A DNA stretch of 64,000 nt from NCBI RefSeq assembly GCF_005222835.1, contig NZ_STGA01000021.1, positions 1 to 64,000 of the forward strand, read 5' to 3'. Source of the stretch: Rhizobium sp. FKY42 (GTDB lineage: Bacteria; Pseudomonadota; Alphaproteobacteria; Rhizobiales; Rhizobiaceae). Below, in pieces: positions 1-8,886 of the stretch. Under the pieces are notes generated by a model. It did no database searches and was not told where the DNA came from. It was given only the letters and a program-made list of their open reading frames with translations. The position numbers were made by a program, and so were the translations under genes. Each line of letters begins with the position of its first letter. Positions within the stretch are counted from its first letter, which is position 1.

Positions 1-22
1 AGCAAAACCGCTTCTAGCGGTT
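1..22 (-). terminator. Second hairpin downstream of the response regulator
   Basis: Read on the minus strand, the arms AACCGCT and AGCGGTT enclose AGA and are followed by TTGCT. With the hairpin at 40-60 it gives two stem-loops in series after the response-regulator gene. The U-tract is short, so termination here is only plausible. Confidence 0.5.
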
Positions 23-39
23 CAAGCGCAGCGTTTCAA

Positions 40-60
40 ACCTCCACCTCTGGTGGAGGT
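40..60 (-). terminator. Perfect 9-bp hairpin after the response regulator
   Basis: ACCTCCACC and GGTGGAGGT form a perfect nine-pair stem around a three-base loop, 11 bases past the stop codon at 72. On the minus strand only TTT follows the stem, so it may terminate weakly or protect the mRNA 3' end. Confidence 0.55.
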
Positions 61-71
61 CATGACTTGTT

Positions 72-488
72 TCAGGCGGCAGGAGGAAACGGTCGAAACA
101 ACCTCAGACGTGCGGGAGGTCTTCTCTGTTTTCCGCCTTTCCAGTCAACGACGAACTGAATGACGTCGGCCGCAGCCTGCTGTGTGAGCGGTTTCGCGAT
201 GACGCCCAGAGCCCCGGCATCTCGCCCTTCGACGAGCATCGGATTTCCGGTTACGAAGATGACCGTCAGTCCGCGGCCGGTCAGCAGCCGGGCAAGCTCA
301 GGGCCGGTCTCTCCATCTGCAAGCCGTACATCGACAAACGCTATGTCCGCTTCTCGGGAATAATTGAGCGCAACGGTCATGTCTGGAGCGATGCCAATAA
401 CCTCGTGCCCGCTGCGCGAAATGGCCTCTTCCAGATCCATCGCGATCAGAAGGCTGTCCTCAACGATCAGAAAACGATGCTTCACCAC
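72..488 (-). CDS. Single-domain response regulator (CheY-like receiver)
   Basis: The 138-residue protein is a lone receiver domain with no output domain. The acidic pocket is E10/D11, the phospho-acceptor is D53 (FVDVRLADG), the switch threonine is T80 (VTGN) and the conserved lysine is K99 in AKP. The roughly 20 residues after the domain are basic and proline-rich. Such proteins receive phosphate from a histidine kinase and act through protein contacts. No kinase lies beside it, so its partner is unknown. It begins GTG-GTG, with AGAGG about 8 bases upstream. It is followed by two hairpins. Confidence 0.85.
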   Translation of the reverse strand: MVKHRFLIVEDSLLIAMDLEEAISRSGHEVIGIAPDMTVALNYSREADIAFVDVRLADGETGPELARLLTGRGLTVIFVTGNPMLVEGRDAGALGVIAKPLTQQAAADVIQFVVDWKGGKQRRPPARLRLFRPFPPAA

Positions 489-584
489 TAAAACCTCTGT
501 GATCTCGACAAGATAGGGTTGATCCCCATATCGGCAAGAAAGTATTTTAGTTGTGACTAAATAAATTGGAGGTATGGGAATCGA

Positions 585-839
585 TCAGTCCGGAAAGATC
601 GAGCGGTACTCTCTGCGAACGATCTTGAGGCTACGGTCCGGTTGTATCTGGTAGGTCTCTTCCACGATACGCGTGCCATCGTAGAAATCGTGGGAAAACG
701 TGCTTCCAATTGGGGAGCGCGTTAGTTTGGTCTGCGGCTGACCGTTATACGTTATGCTTCCCGGTATAGGCTCGATCTCGGTGCTTGCGCAGCCGACAAG
801 CAGCAGGCTTCCAAGAATGGCGGCAGAAAGTGCTTTCAT
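585..839 (-). CDS. Small putative lipoprotein
   Basis: An 84-residue protein starting MKALSAAILGSLLLVGCAS: a short basic start, a hydrophobic core and a lipobox LVGC with the acylated cysteine near residue 17. The mature part is polar (IEPIPGSITYNGQP...) and resembles no family I recognise. I start at the ATG at 839, with GGAG upstream. The longer frame to 1043 would run into the tRNA-Leu gene and lacks signal-peptide logic. The protein is probably anchored to an envelope membrane; function unknown. Confidence 0.65.
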   Translation of the reverse strand: MKALSAAILGSLLLVGCASTEIEPIPGSITYNGQPQTKLTRSPIGSTFSHDFYDGTRIVEETYQIQPDRSLKIVRREYRSIFPD

Positions 840-991
840 GGTCGTGGGGCTCCGGTCGCTCTTTCCACGGATATGGGAAGCGAACAGGCAGTTGGGAAGC
901 GTATGCATCAATAGAAGTTCAACGTGCCTCTTCAAATTTGTCCGCGATGGACTTGCATTTTTCGGCGAACGCCTTGATGAAGACTGTGCAC

Positions 992-1076
992 GCGGACGTG
1001 GCGAAACTGGTAGACGCAAGAGACTTAAAATCTCTCGGAGCAATCTGTGCGGGTTCGATCCCCGCCGTCCGCACCA
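992..1076 (+). tRNA. tRNA-Leu (anticodon TAA)
   Basis: An 85-nt cloverleaf with acceptor arms GCGGACG and CGTCCGC, anticodon loop CTTAAAA between AGAGA and TCTCT, a long variable arm typical of class II tRNA, T-loop GGTTCGATCC and an encoded CCA. Anticodon TAA reads UUA and UUG. Confidence 0.97.
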
Positions 1077-1139
1077 AAATTATCGATCAGATTGATCCTT
1101 TTTGCTCCTCCTCGCGTTATCGACGCGGGAGGAGCGACA

Positions 1140-1574
1140 ATGCCTTTTATTTCAAACTGGATCATGGCGATAATGACGGTGTTGGGAACAGCGACGATGG
1201 CTCATTCTGCCTCTGACCAATTGAGCCAGTTCCGTTGGAATCACCGGATCCTGGTCATTTTCAGCGACCGATCTGACGATGCTAACTATGTGCAGCAGAT
1301 GGGTGCTCTGAAAGGTGCGCAGGAAGCGATGGCGGAGCGAGACATGCTGATTATATCAGTGGTCGCAGACGCCGCAGCCATCATCGACAAACCACAGTTG
1401 AAGCTCGACGCGGACGGTCTGAGAAAGCGGTTTGGCGCAGAGGGACGAAGCTTCCGCGCCGTCCTGATCGGGAAGGATGGCGGAGCGAAGTTGTCCAGTA
1501 GTAGGCCCTTCACACCTGCGGAACTGTTTTCCACGATCGACGCAATGCCGATGCGGCAGTCCGAGATGCGGTGA
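1140..1574 (+). CDS. DUF4174 domain protein, probably exported
   Basis: A 144-residue protein with an N-terminal hydrophobic segment (IMAIMTVLGTATMAHSA) that looks like a signal peptide, followed by a thioredoxin-like DUF4174 pattern: QFRWNHRILVIFS near the start, then FRAVLIGKDGGAKL and a TPAELFSTIDAMPMR tail. GGGAGGAG at 1127-1134 fixes the ATG at 1140; the longer frame would begin inside tRNA-Leu. The molecular role of this family is not known to me. It ends one base before the convergent trkH stop codon, with no terminator between them. Confidence 0.8.
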   Translation: MPFISNWIMAIMTVLGTATMAHSASDQLSQFRWNHRILVIFSDRSDDANYVQQMGALKGAQEAMAERDMLIISVVADAAAIIDKPQLKLDADGLRKRFGAEGRSFRAVLIGKDGGAKLSSSRPFTPAELFSTIDAMPMRQSEMR

Positions 1575-1575
1575 C

Positions 1576-3030
1576 CTAATTCTTCCAGAACATGGGCATG
1601 AACAGGACGAGTACCGTCAGAACTTCCAGGCGTCCCAACAGCATGAGGACTGACAGGACGTTCAAAGCTGGGTCCGAGATCGTTGAGAAGTTTCCAGCCG
1701 GGCCGATAATGTGTCCGATCCCGGGGCCAACATTCGACAGGCAGGTAATGGACGCTGAAATCGCGGTCAGCAGATCATATCCCAGAAGCGTCAGGATCAG
1801 CGAACCTGTAACCCATATCGCCATGTAGAGGCTGACGAAAAGAAAGATACCCTTTACGATATCTGGATCAACGGATTTTCGCCCATAACGAACTGGGTAA
1901 ACAGCATTCGGGTAAAGCAGTTTCTTCAAGCCAGTGTTCATCACGCCGATCAGGATTAGCACTCTGTAGGCTTTTATTCCGCCTGCAGTTGAACCGGAGC
2001 AGCCGCCGAGGAATGTTGCAAAGAGCGCCAGTCCAAGAGCGAAAGGACCCCACAATGTGTAGTCCTCGCTGGCGAAGCCGGTGGTCGACAGTATTGAAGA
2101 GATGTTGAAGAAGGAATGGGTCAAAGCGACCGGTAAAGCTACGTCATTATGGACGTGATGATAGACGCCTAGCAGGCAGGAAAAGAGGCAGAGATAGCCA
2201 AGAAAAAAGCCTACCTGCGGATCGAAGAGCGTGTCTGTGCGTCGACGAACCGCAAAAAGAATCATAATGGAGAAGGGCAAGCTGCATACTGTCATGAAGA
2301 CTGTGCCAACCCACATGAGAGGAAGACTCTGAAAGTGTCCAAAAGAGGCGTCGTGGGTTGAGAAGCCTCCAGTCGCAACTGTCGCCATAGCATGGTTCAA
2401 GGCGTCGAAATGTCCCATTCCGGTCATGTCGTAAGCAATGGTGCACGCTAGGGTTAGTCCTACGTAAACGGCCAAAAATGCGCGAGTGAACGTCGCCAAC
2501 TTGGCAAATGGCTTGTCGCCGGTGTCGGACGATTCGAGTTTGAAAAAAGACATTCCGCCCACGCGGAGGAATGGGAGCACGAAAAGCCCAAGCGCAACAA
2601 TCCCTATGCCACCCATCCAATGCAACAGGGAACGCCAGAAAAGGATGCCAGGAGCCACGTTGTCCAGACCAGCGATAACAGTCGATCCGGTGGTAGTGAT
2701 CGCCGATATCGATTCAAAAAGTGATTGGGAAAAGGTCAGCCCCAAAGGTGACAGATAAAGGGGAAGTGCGCCTACGAGAGAGAAGAGTGCCCAAAGCACG
2801 TTCACGATGAAAAATGCGAGTCGCTTGCTAACGACTGGTGTGGAACCACGTGTAGCAAGCGTGCAGGCCAGAGAGAATGATCCGACCATGAAGCCACATG
2901 CTGCAAACAGCTGCCAGTCTCTGTTGCCATAATACAGGTCGATGGCAGCAGGGAGAAACATCGCGGCCGCGAGGTAAATGCCGCAGAGGCCAGCGATGTA
3001 CAGGGAAGCGCGAAGTTGGGTTGCGTTCAA
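1576..3030 (-). CDS. trkH: TrkH-family potassium uptake channel subunit
   Basis: A 484-residue inner-membrane protein with four pore repeats. The filter-like motifs are TTTGST (112-117), TGGFS (220-224), TTGFA (316-320) and SNVGPG (432-437), and the intramembrane-loop motif GCSGSTAGGIK lies at 343-353. It should carry K+ into the cell with a cytoplasmic TrkA gating partner; no trkA is in this window. The start codon is TTG at 3030: the next in-frame ATG would cut into the first membrane helix. It diverges from ilvA across about 100 bp. Confidence 0.93.
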   Translation of the reverse strand: MNATQLRASLYIAGLCGIYLAAAMFLPAAIDLYYGNRDWQLFAACGFMVGSFSLACTLATRGSTPVVSKRLAFFIVNVLWALFSLVGALPLYLSPLGLTFSQSLFESISAITTTGSTVIAGLDNVAPGILFWRSLLHWMGGIGIVALGLFVLPFLRVGGMSFFKLESSDTGDKPFAKLATFTRAFLAVYVGLTLACTIAYDMTGMGHFDALNHAMATVATGGFSTHDASFGHFQSLPLMWVGTVFMTVCSLPFSIMILFAVRRRTDTLFDPQVGFFLGYLCLFSCLLGVYHHVHNDVALPVALTHSFFNISSILSTTGFASEDYTLWGPFALGLALFATFLGGCSGSTAGGIKAYRVLILIGVMNTGLKKLLYPNAVYPVRYGRKSVDPDIVKGIFLFVSLYMAIWVTGSLILTLLGYDLLTAISASITCLSNVGPGIGHIIGPAGNFSTISDPALNVLSVLMLLGRLEVLTVLVLFMPMFWKN

Positions 3031-3131
3031 GCGCCGGATCCTGCTGATTTGTCGCTCAAAAGAAGCTTTTGTGTCTGGTTCGAAGCTATGGCATAGCGGG
3101 GCCTTTCAGGAATTTCAACGGATGGATTGCA

Positions 3132-4382
3132 ATGTTGAATGCGCATGTGGATGAGGCGAGAGAAGCAATGCGGCAGATTTTTGCCGAAACGCCGCTCCAG
3201 ATGAACGAGCATCTCAGCCGGCGCTACAACGCAACCATTCTTTTGAAACGGGAAGATCTGTCGCCTGTCCGCTCCTACAAGATCAGGGGCGCCTTCAACT
3301 TTTTCAGGAAAGCGATTGGCGCCGGAGGCACTGACAAGGTTTTCGTCTGCGCGTCCGCAGGCAATCACGCGCAGGGCTTTGCTTTCGTCTGCAGGCATTT
3401 CGGGGTCAAGGGCGTGGTCTTCATGCCGATAACCACTCCCCAGCAGAAGATAGATAAAACGCGAATGTTCGGCGGGGAATTCATTACGATCAGGCTGATT
3501 GGCGATATCTTCGACCAATGCTATGCGGCAGCCAAAGCTTATGTTGAGGAAATTGATGGAGCCATGGTTCCGCCCTTCGATGACGCCGACATCATTGAAG
3601 GACAGGCAAGTGTTGCAGCAGAAATTGCGCAGCAGATGCCCGAAGGAATGACGCCTGACCTGATTGTGATGCCGGTCGGCGGCGGCGGACTATCGTCCGG
3701 CATAACCCAATACTTCGCAGGAGAACTGGCCGATGATGCCTTCATCATGGTTGAACCCGCAGGTGCGCCAAGCCTCAAGCAAAGCCTTGCGGCCGGGGAG
3801 GCGATCACTCTTTCGAAGGTCGATAACTTTGTGGATGGTGCAGCTGTCGCCCGCATCGGAGACCTGAACTTCGAAGCTCTCAGGAAGTTTCCGGCAGAGC
3901 AGGTCATGGTCGTTCCTGAAAACGCGATCTGCGTGACCATGATCGATATGCTGAACATAGAGGGCGTTGTTCTGGAACCGGCGGGCGCTCTTTCCCTGGC
4001 CGCCTTGTCGGCCATGGATTCGAAGCAGCTCGAAGGAAAAACCGTTGTCGCAATCGTCTCCGGTGGCAACTTCGACTTCGAACGGCTCCCGGATGTGAAA
4101 GAGCGTGCAATGCGTTACGCTGGACTGAAGAAATACTTCATTCTCCGGCTTCCTCAGCGTCCGGGCGCACTCCGAGATTTCCTCAATTTGTTGGGACCCG
4201 ACGATGACATTGCGCGTTTCGAATACCTGAAGAAATCTGCGCGCAACTTTGGTTCTATCCTGATCGGCATCGAGACGACTGCATCTGAAAACTTCGTTGG
4301 CTTGATCGAGCGATTTGACAGTGCCGGGCTTGGCTTCGAAGACATCACGGAGAATGAAATTCTCGCAAACCTCATTATATGA
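3132..4382 (+). CDS. ilvA: Threonine dehydratase (biosynthetic type, single regulatory domain)
   Basis: A 416-residue fold-type II PLP enzyme that converts threonine to 2-oxobutanoate and ammonia, the first committed step to isoleucine. PLP lysine K50 lies in SYKIRGA, substrate loop SAGNHAQG at 75-82 and phosphate-binding GGGGLSSG at 183-190. From about residue 335 there is one ACT-like regulatory domain (KYFILRLPQRPGALRDF), so this is the short form of the family, not the 514-residue two-domain enterobacterial form. The ATG at 3132 fits family length; 21 upstream residues in frame have no ribosome-binding site. Confidence 0.92.
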   Translation: MLNAHVDEAREAMRQIFAETPLQMNEHLSRRYNATILLKREDLSPVRSYKIRGAFNFFRKAIGAGGTDKVFVCASAGNHAQGFAFVCRHFGVKGVVFMPITTPQQKIDKTRMFGGEFITIRLIGDIFDQCYAAAKAYVEEIDGAMVPPFDDADIIEGQASVAAEIAQQMPEGMTPDLIVMPVGGGGLSSGITQYFAGELADDAFIMVEPAGAPSLKQSLAAGEAITLSKVDNFVDGAAVARIGDLNFEALRKFPAEQVMVVPENAICVTMIDMLNIEGVVLEPAGALSLAALSAMDSKQLEGKTVVAIVSGGNFDFERLPDVKERAMRYAGLKKYFILRLPQRPGALRDFLNLLGPDDDIARFEYLKKSARNFGSILIGIETTASENFVGLIERFDSAGLGFEDITENEILANLII

Positions 4383-4453
4383 TGACATGGGCGCCACGCA
4401 AACGGTGCCAACACCGAAACGACACAAAGACCTGAGCAACGAAGGAAATACGA

Positions 4454-4777
4454 ATGGCCTCAATCTTCTCAAAAATCGCGAGCATTTTTTCTGGCGGAGG
4501 TGAGGGGAGCAGGTCGGCATCCGTTGCAGCCGATCCGCAGGAGCATGCTGGTTGCACCATCTATGCGGAGCCGATCCGTGAGGGGTCGCAACTGCGCCTT
4601 GCCGGAAGGATTGAGAAGCAGGTTGAAGGCAGAACACTGGTCAGAACCTTCGTGCGCGCGGACATGTTCACATCGCAGGAAGACGCTCTGGAATGTACTT
4701 TCCGGAAAGCACGCCAGATCATTGATCAGAACGGACCGTCTCTATTTGCTGACGGCGCCGAGTCGCGCACCACTTGA
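4454..4777 (+). CDS. HlyU family protein
   Basis: A 107-residue protein of the small alphaproteobacterial HlyU type: a glycine/serine-rich N terminus (SIFSGGGEG), then the compact domain with GCTIYAEPIREG, LRLAGRIEKQ, FVRADMFTSQEDAL and KARQIIDQNG. The ATG at 4454 is preceded by AAGGAA. It lies 71 bp after ilvA and may be co-transcribed. The family is annotated as transcriptional regulators after Vibrio HlyU, but no DNA-binding motif is obvious here. Confidence 0.82.
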   Translation: MASIFSKIASIFSGGGEGSRSASVAADPQEHAGCTIYAEPIREGSQLRLAGRIEKQVEGRTLVRTFVRADMFTSQEDALECTFRKARQIIDQNGPSLFADGAESRTT

Positions 4778-4804
4778 GTCAGCATCACAGGTTTTTGAAT
4801 GCAG

Positions 4805-4830
4805 AAAAGGCCCGGACTGGCGGGCCCTTT
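4805..4830. terminator. Bidirectional terminator between hlyU and azoR
   Basis: GGCCCG (4809-4814) pairs with CGGGCC (4821-4826), flanked by A-rich sequence on the left and T-rich sequence on the right, so both convergent genes can use it. Confidence 0.75.
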
Positions 4831-4856
4831 CACTTTTAGCCATTGCTGACTGCGCA

Positions 4857-5471
4857 TCACGCTGCGACGGCCAGTTCCTTGGTGCGGGTTTCAGCAGCAG
4901 CCAGAGCCTTGGCCACAGCGTCGGGACCGAATGCGAGACCCTCGACATTCAGCACTTCCACATCCGTGATGCCAAGGAAGCCGAGAACCGTTTTGAGATA
5001 TGGTACGGCGTGGTTGAGCGGTGCTGCCGGACCTTCGGAATACACGCCCGCCGAAGCCAGAACGATGTATGCCTTCTTGCCGGTCAGGTGACCCTTCGGG
5101 CCTTCAGCGGAGTAGCTGAAGGTGACACCTGCGCGGGCAACATTATCGATCCAGCTCTTGAGCCCGGAATAGATGTTGAAATTGATCAGCCCGGTGCCGA
5201 TGACGATCTTGTCGGCGGCTTGAAGCTCGGCAACCAGTTCGTCGGAAATCTTGATGGCAGCAGCTTCCTCAGCGTTGCGGTCGGCTGGCGCCTTTCGGAT
5301 GGCGTTTGTTGTCACAGTGTCGAGGTGCGCAATCGGCGAGGCCGCAAGGTCACGGGTCACGATCTGCGCGCCGGAATTTGCCGCTAGGGCCGAGGCGAGG
5401 TCCGTCGCCACTTTGGTCGAGACGGATTCTGTGCCGCGTGGGCTTGAGGTAATGAGAAGTACGTTTGACAT
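4857..5471 (-). CDS. azoR: FMN-dependent NADH-azoreductase / NAD(P)H-quinone reductase
   Basis: A 204-residue flavodoxin-like enzyme of the AcpD/AzoR family, which reduces quinones and azo compounds with NADH through bound FMN. Seen here are the phosphate-binding start LLITSSPRG, the flavin-loop region TGLINFNIYSGLKSWIDNV and ASAGVYS. Length matches the family (about 200). AGGA about 8 bases before the ATG at 5471 supports the start. It diverges from a LysR regulator across 123 bp, a common layout in which the regulator controls the reductase. Confidence 0.92.
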   Translation of the reverse strand: MSNVLLITSSPRGTESVSTKVATDLASALAANSGAQIVTRDLAASPIAHLDTVTTNAIRKAPADRNAEEAAAIKISDELVAELQAADKIVIGTGLINFNIYSGLKSWIDNVARAGVTFSYSAEGPKGHLTGKKAYIVLASAGVYSEGPAAPLNHAVPYLKTVLGFLGITDVEVLNVEGLAFGPDAVAKALAAAETRTKELAVAA

Positions 5472-5538
5472 CGATAAAATCCTGTTGGGATAGGCCAGCT
5501 TTGGTCCAGCTTTCAAGGCAACATACGGATGGACGCCC

Positions 5539-5577
5539 ATCGAAAAAATGGCGATAATATCGAAGTCTTCTATCGAT
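5539..5577. promoter_or_regulatory. Paired dyads in the azoR-lysR intergenic region
   Basis: Two interrupted inverted repeats sit side by side: ATCG-N9-CGAT at 5539-5555 and ATCGA-N9-TCGAT at 5559-5577. The second contains a T-N11-A core (T5560, A5572), the usual shape of LysR-type operators. Inference: binding site of the adjacent regulator. Confidence 0.5.
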
Positions 5578-5594
5578 GAGATGGATGGGAAAAG

Positions 5595-6563
5595 ATGGAC
5601 GCAAATCCGACACTGGACCAGTTGCAGGTTTTTCTGACAGTCGCGCAGACCGGCAGCTTCTCTGCCGCATCCAAGCAACTGAACCGGGCCCAATCCGTCG
5701 TTAGCTACACGATCGCCAATCTTGAAAGCCAACTTGAGGTAAGCCTGTTCGAGCGAAACGGCTCACGTCAGACCCGGTTGACGAAGGCTGGAGAAGCGTT
5801 GCTGACCGATGCTCGCAGGATCGTGTCGGATCTGAATGTGATGCGCTCTCGTGCCAAGACCCTGAAGGAGGGGCTCGAAGCCGAGGTTTCGCTTGCGATC
5901 AGCAACATGGTGCCCATCGAAGCCGTCGTGGACGCCCTCGCCGAATTTGGACGGCGCTTTCCGTCCGTATCGATGAAGCTTACATCCGGAGAGCTCGGGA
6001 TGGTCATGGATCTTGTCTCGACAAGCCGCGCGAGCCTCGGCGTTGGCGGAGCCTTGCTGAAGCAGGATGACAGCCTTGCAGTAGAAAAGATCGGTCATTC
6101 ATTCATGGTTCCGGTCGCCTCATCGCAGCACAAGTTGGCGCAACTCGGGCGGAGGCTCGACCGGCGCGATGTGCGTGAAGAAACCCAGCTCGTCGTGACC
6201 GATGCATCCGGCATCACACAGGGGCGCGACTTCAATGTACTCTCCTACAAGACCTGGAGAGTGGGGGATATCGCAACGAAGCACCAGCTCATTCGGGGAG
6301 GGCTTGGCTGGGGAGGGCTTCCTGCTTCCCTCATCCGCGAGGATCTGGCGACAGGTCGGCTGGTTTCTCTGCAAATTGACGCTTACGAGACGACAGAATA
6401 CCCGCTCTATGCAGTTCACCGCCTGGCAGATCCGCCTGGACCGGCTGGCGCCTGGCTCAAGACAGCTTTGGCGGAACGTCTGGGACAATGCCCCAATCGT
6501 AAAAGTCTCGACGATCTCCTGCCGGGACCGCAACCTGAGAAAATCTCCGTTGCGGCGGAATGA
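5595..6563 (+). CDS. LysR-type transcriptional regulator
   Basis: A 322-residue protein. Residues 1-65 form the winged helix-turn-helix (TLDQLQVFLTVAQTGSFSAA, LFERNGSRQTRLTKAGEALL), followed by the linker helix and a periplasmic-binding-like effector domain to about residue 300. The last 20 residues are a polar extension. It diverges from azoR, so the azoreductase is the probable target and a quinone or electrophile the probable inducer; both are inferences from layout. Confidence 0.9.
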   Translation: MDANPTLDQLQVFLTVAQTGSFSAASKQLNRAQSVVSYTIANLESQLEVSLFERNGSRQTRLTKAGEALLTDARRIVSDLNVMRSRAKTLKEGLEAEVSLAISNMVPIEAVVDALAEFGRRFPSVSMKLTSGELGMVMDLVSTSRASLGVGGALLKQDDSLAVEKIGHSFMVPVASSQHKLAQLGRRLDRRDVREETQLVVTDASGITQGRDFNVLSYKTWRVGDIATKHQLIRGGLGWGGLPASLIREDLATGRLVSLQIDAYETTEYPLYAVHRLADPPGPAGAWLKTALAERLGQCPNRKSLDDLLPGPQPEKISVAAE

Positions 6564-6675
6564 CGGCTGATCTCGAAGAAAGGCTTGGCAAGATCTTCGA
6601 ATGCTGAGGACAACAAACTGATCTGCACCCTCTGATTCCTGTGGTTCTTGGGTGCGCTGGCAGACGGATCCGCAA

Positions 6676-6708
6676 TAAAAAAAGAGCCGCCAAACGCTGT
6701 CGGCGGCT
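6676..6708 (-). terminator. Terminator of cpdB
   Basis: On the minus strand AGCCGCC (6708-6702) pairs with GGCGGCT (6691-6685) and is followed by a run of seven T in TTTTTTTATT. A textbook intrinsic terminator about 26 bases after the cpdB stop codon. Confidence 0.9.
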
Positions 6709-6733
6709 TCAGGGCAGCAACCTGCTTTTGAGG

Positions 6734-8722
6734 TCAGAGGATCAGTCTGAATTTGGCAAAACCTTCAGCGCCGTCGCCTGCGTCTTCTATCTTGGCTCCT
6801 TTGACGGCGGCAGAATACTGCCGTCCCTTGGGGCCGCTTTCGAAAACCGCACTCGTGCCCGGCAATGCCTTGAAGGTCCAGTTCGCATCCGCTGACGGAT
6901 TGATCGATCCCTGTTCAATGATGTAGCGAACAATGACATCGCGGTTGGTGTCGGGTGCAACAAGAATGACCTTGTCGGCTGCGATGTCCGGGAACTTTCC
7001 GCCGCCGCCCGCTCGGTAATTGTTGGTGGCGACCACGAATTTCTGCTTGGGGTCGATCGGTTTGCCATCGAACTTCAGATCCACGATTCGATGCGCATCT
7101 GGATTGACGAGTTTTCCGTCACTGTCATAGCGCTGGGGCTGCGACAGGTCGATTTGGTAGGTTACTCCATCAATGATGTCATAGTTGTAGCTAGGGAACT
7201 TGGGATTTAGCAAAGGTGCATCTTTGCTGCCGACCGGAATCTGGTTGAACATTCCGGCGCTCATTTCGAGCCAGTTCTTGACCTGCTCTCCCGTTATCAG
7301 GACCGCCTGAACAGTGTTTGGATAGAGATAGAGGTCGGCAATATTCTTGATTGCAATATCGCCAGCCGGAACGTCAGTGAAATATTCCGGACCGCCGCGT
7401 CCACCAGCCTTGAACGGCGCAGCCGCGGAGAGCACCGGATAATCCTTGTACTGGCCATCTTTCAGAAGGTTTTTCACATACCAGGTCTGCGCAATCGATA
7501 CGATCTGGACAGAAGGGTCGTCCGCAACGAGGGCGAAATAGGAATAGAGTGGCGCTGAAGTTTTTCCAACCGGCCGGCGAACATAAGCAAGTGTGGCCTC
7601 ATGTTCCGACTTCACGGCGGCGACGATCTCTGGCTTATCCGTCGCGTCTGCGATTACCTTGCGGTTCTCGTCGCGATGATAGATTGGCCGGGCTTCGGTG
7701 GTGAAATCGACCACCTTCCACTTGTTACCGTCTTTCTCAAGCAGAAGGTCGATCAGGCCCATGTGAGACCCCCAGAAACCTGCCATGACGGCAGGCTTGC
7801 CCTGCAACGTTCCCTTCTTGATATCAGCACCCGGAACGCCTTCGAAATCCTTGGGGCCTGGGAAGACGAGGTGCTGGTGGCCTGTGAAGATCGCGTCAAT
7901 GCCCTCAACGCCTGCAAGGTAGAGCGATGCGTTTTCCATACGTTCGGACTGTCCGGTGCCGTCGATGCCGGAGTGCGAAAGAGCGATGATCACGTCCGCT
8001 CCTGCTTCTTTCATGACGGGCACCCAAGCCTTGGCCGCCTGCACGATGTCACGTGTCTGTGCCTTGCCTTCCAGGTTCTTCGCGTCCCAGACCATGATCT
8101 GCGGGGGCACGAAACCGATGAAGCCAACCTTTATCGGGCTCGAATTGCCTGAGCCATCCTTGATCTGTTTCTCAATGATGACATAGGGCTTGAAGAACAG
8201 ATCGTCCTTTTTCGGGTCGGAGGCAATTTGACCCTTGGTGAGATTGGCGCATACGATTGGGAACTTGGCGCCATTCAAGGTGTTGAAAAGGAATTCAAGC
8301 CCGTAATTGAATTCATGATTGCCGAGTGTGCCGCAATCATAACCCAGGGCGTTCATCGCCTTCATGACCGGGTGAAGATCACCCGCTTTCATCCCCTTTT
8401 CATAGGCCATGTAGTCGCCCATCGGGTTGCCTTGCAGCAAATCGCCGTTGTCGATCAGCATTGAGTTGGATGCTTCGGCACGAACCTTGTCGATGAAGGT
8501 TGCCGTGCGGGTCAGACCTAGCGTGTCGTTTGGCTTATCGGCATAATAATCGTAGGGCATGATATTCACGTGAATATCAGTGGTCTCCATGATGCGTAGA
8601 TGTGCCTGATTTGCCTGTGCGCGCGCTGCGAAGGGATGCAGCATCACGAGTGCAGAACCAGCGGCGATGCCGCCCAGAAGCGATCGGCGCGTCACATTGG
8701 TTTGGGTGAACAGGAATGACAT
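6734..8722 (-). CDS. cpdB: 2',3'-cyclic-nucleotide 2'-phosphodiesterase / 3'-nucleotidase, Tat-exported
   Basis: A 662-residue periplasmic enzyme that hydrolyses 2',3'-cyclic nucleotides and then 3'-nucleotides to release phosphate and nucleoside. A twin-arginine signal (TRRSLLG, 11-17) and AXA-type cleavage region (AARAQA) precede the calcineurin-like metallophosphatase domain, with metal ligands in TTDIHV (47-52), NGDLLQG (92-98) and GNHEFN (134-139). The C-terminal half is the 5'-nucleotidase nucleoside-binding domain. GGGAGAG precedes the ATG. The gene stands alone with its own terminator. The tatABC genes are in the same window. Confidence 0.93.
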   Translation of the reverse strand: MSFLFTQTNVTRRSLLGGIAAGSALVMLHPFAARAQANQAHLRIMETTDIHVNIMPYDYYADKPNDTLGLTRTATFIDKVRAEASNSMLIDNGDLLQGNPMGDYMAYEKGMKAGDLHPVMKAMNALGYDCGTLGNHEFNYGLEFLFNTLNGAKFPIVCANLTKGQIASDPKKDDLFFKPYVIIEKQIKDGSGNSSPIKVGFIGFVPPQIMVWDAKNLEGKAQTRDIVQAAKAWVPVMKEAGADVIIALSHSGIDGTGQSERMENASLYLAGVEGIDAIFTGHQHLVFPGPKDFEGVPGADIKKGTLQGKPAVMAGFWGSHMGLIDLLLEKDGNKWKVVDFTTEARPIYHRDENRKVIADATDKPEIVAAVKSEHEATLAYVRRPVGKTSAPLYSYFALVADDPSVQIVSIAQTWYVKNLLKDGQYKDYPVLSAAAPFKAGGRGGPEYFTDVPAGDIAIKNIADLYLYPNTVQAVLITGEQVKNWLEMSAGMFNQIPVGSKDAPLLNPKFPSYNYDIIDGVTYQIDLSQPQRYDSDGKLVNPDAHRIVDLKFDGKPIDPKQKFVVATNNYRAGGGGKFPDIAADKVILVAPDTNRDVIVRYIIEQGSINPSADANWTFKALPGTSAVFESGPKGRQYSAAVKGAKIEDAGDGAEGFAKFRLIL

Positions 8723-8886
8723 GGAGCTCTCCCTCAGTCGTTTGGCGGTGCGAGTGTAGGGTCAATGTCATGGCAACGCATCAGGAAAATGACGGATGTT
8801 TTTGCAATCCTTATCTTTCGAATATTCATAAGTCTTGAGATCGCAATCTGCCCGAGTTGAGGCAATTGGCAACGCGACCACGCTAC

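Noticed and set aside
585..1043. 152-codon frame including the lipoprotein
   Set aside because: Its first third runs back into the tRNA-Leu gene and has no ribosome site; the lipoprotein start at 839 is far better supported.
8778..8795. Possible Pho box upstream of cpdB
   Set aside because: Only the first half (CCGTCAT) resembles CTGTCAT; the second half CTGATGC matches at three of seven positions, too weak to claim.
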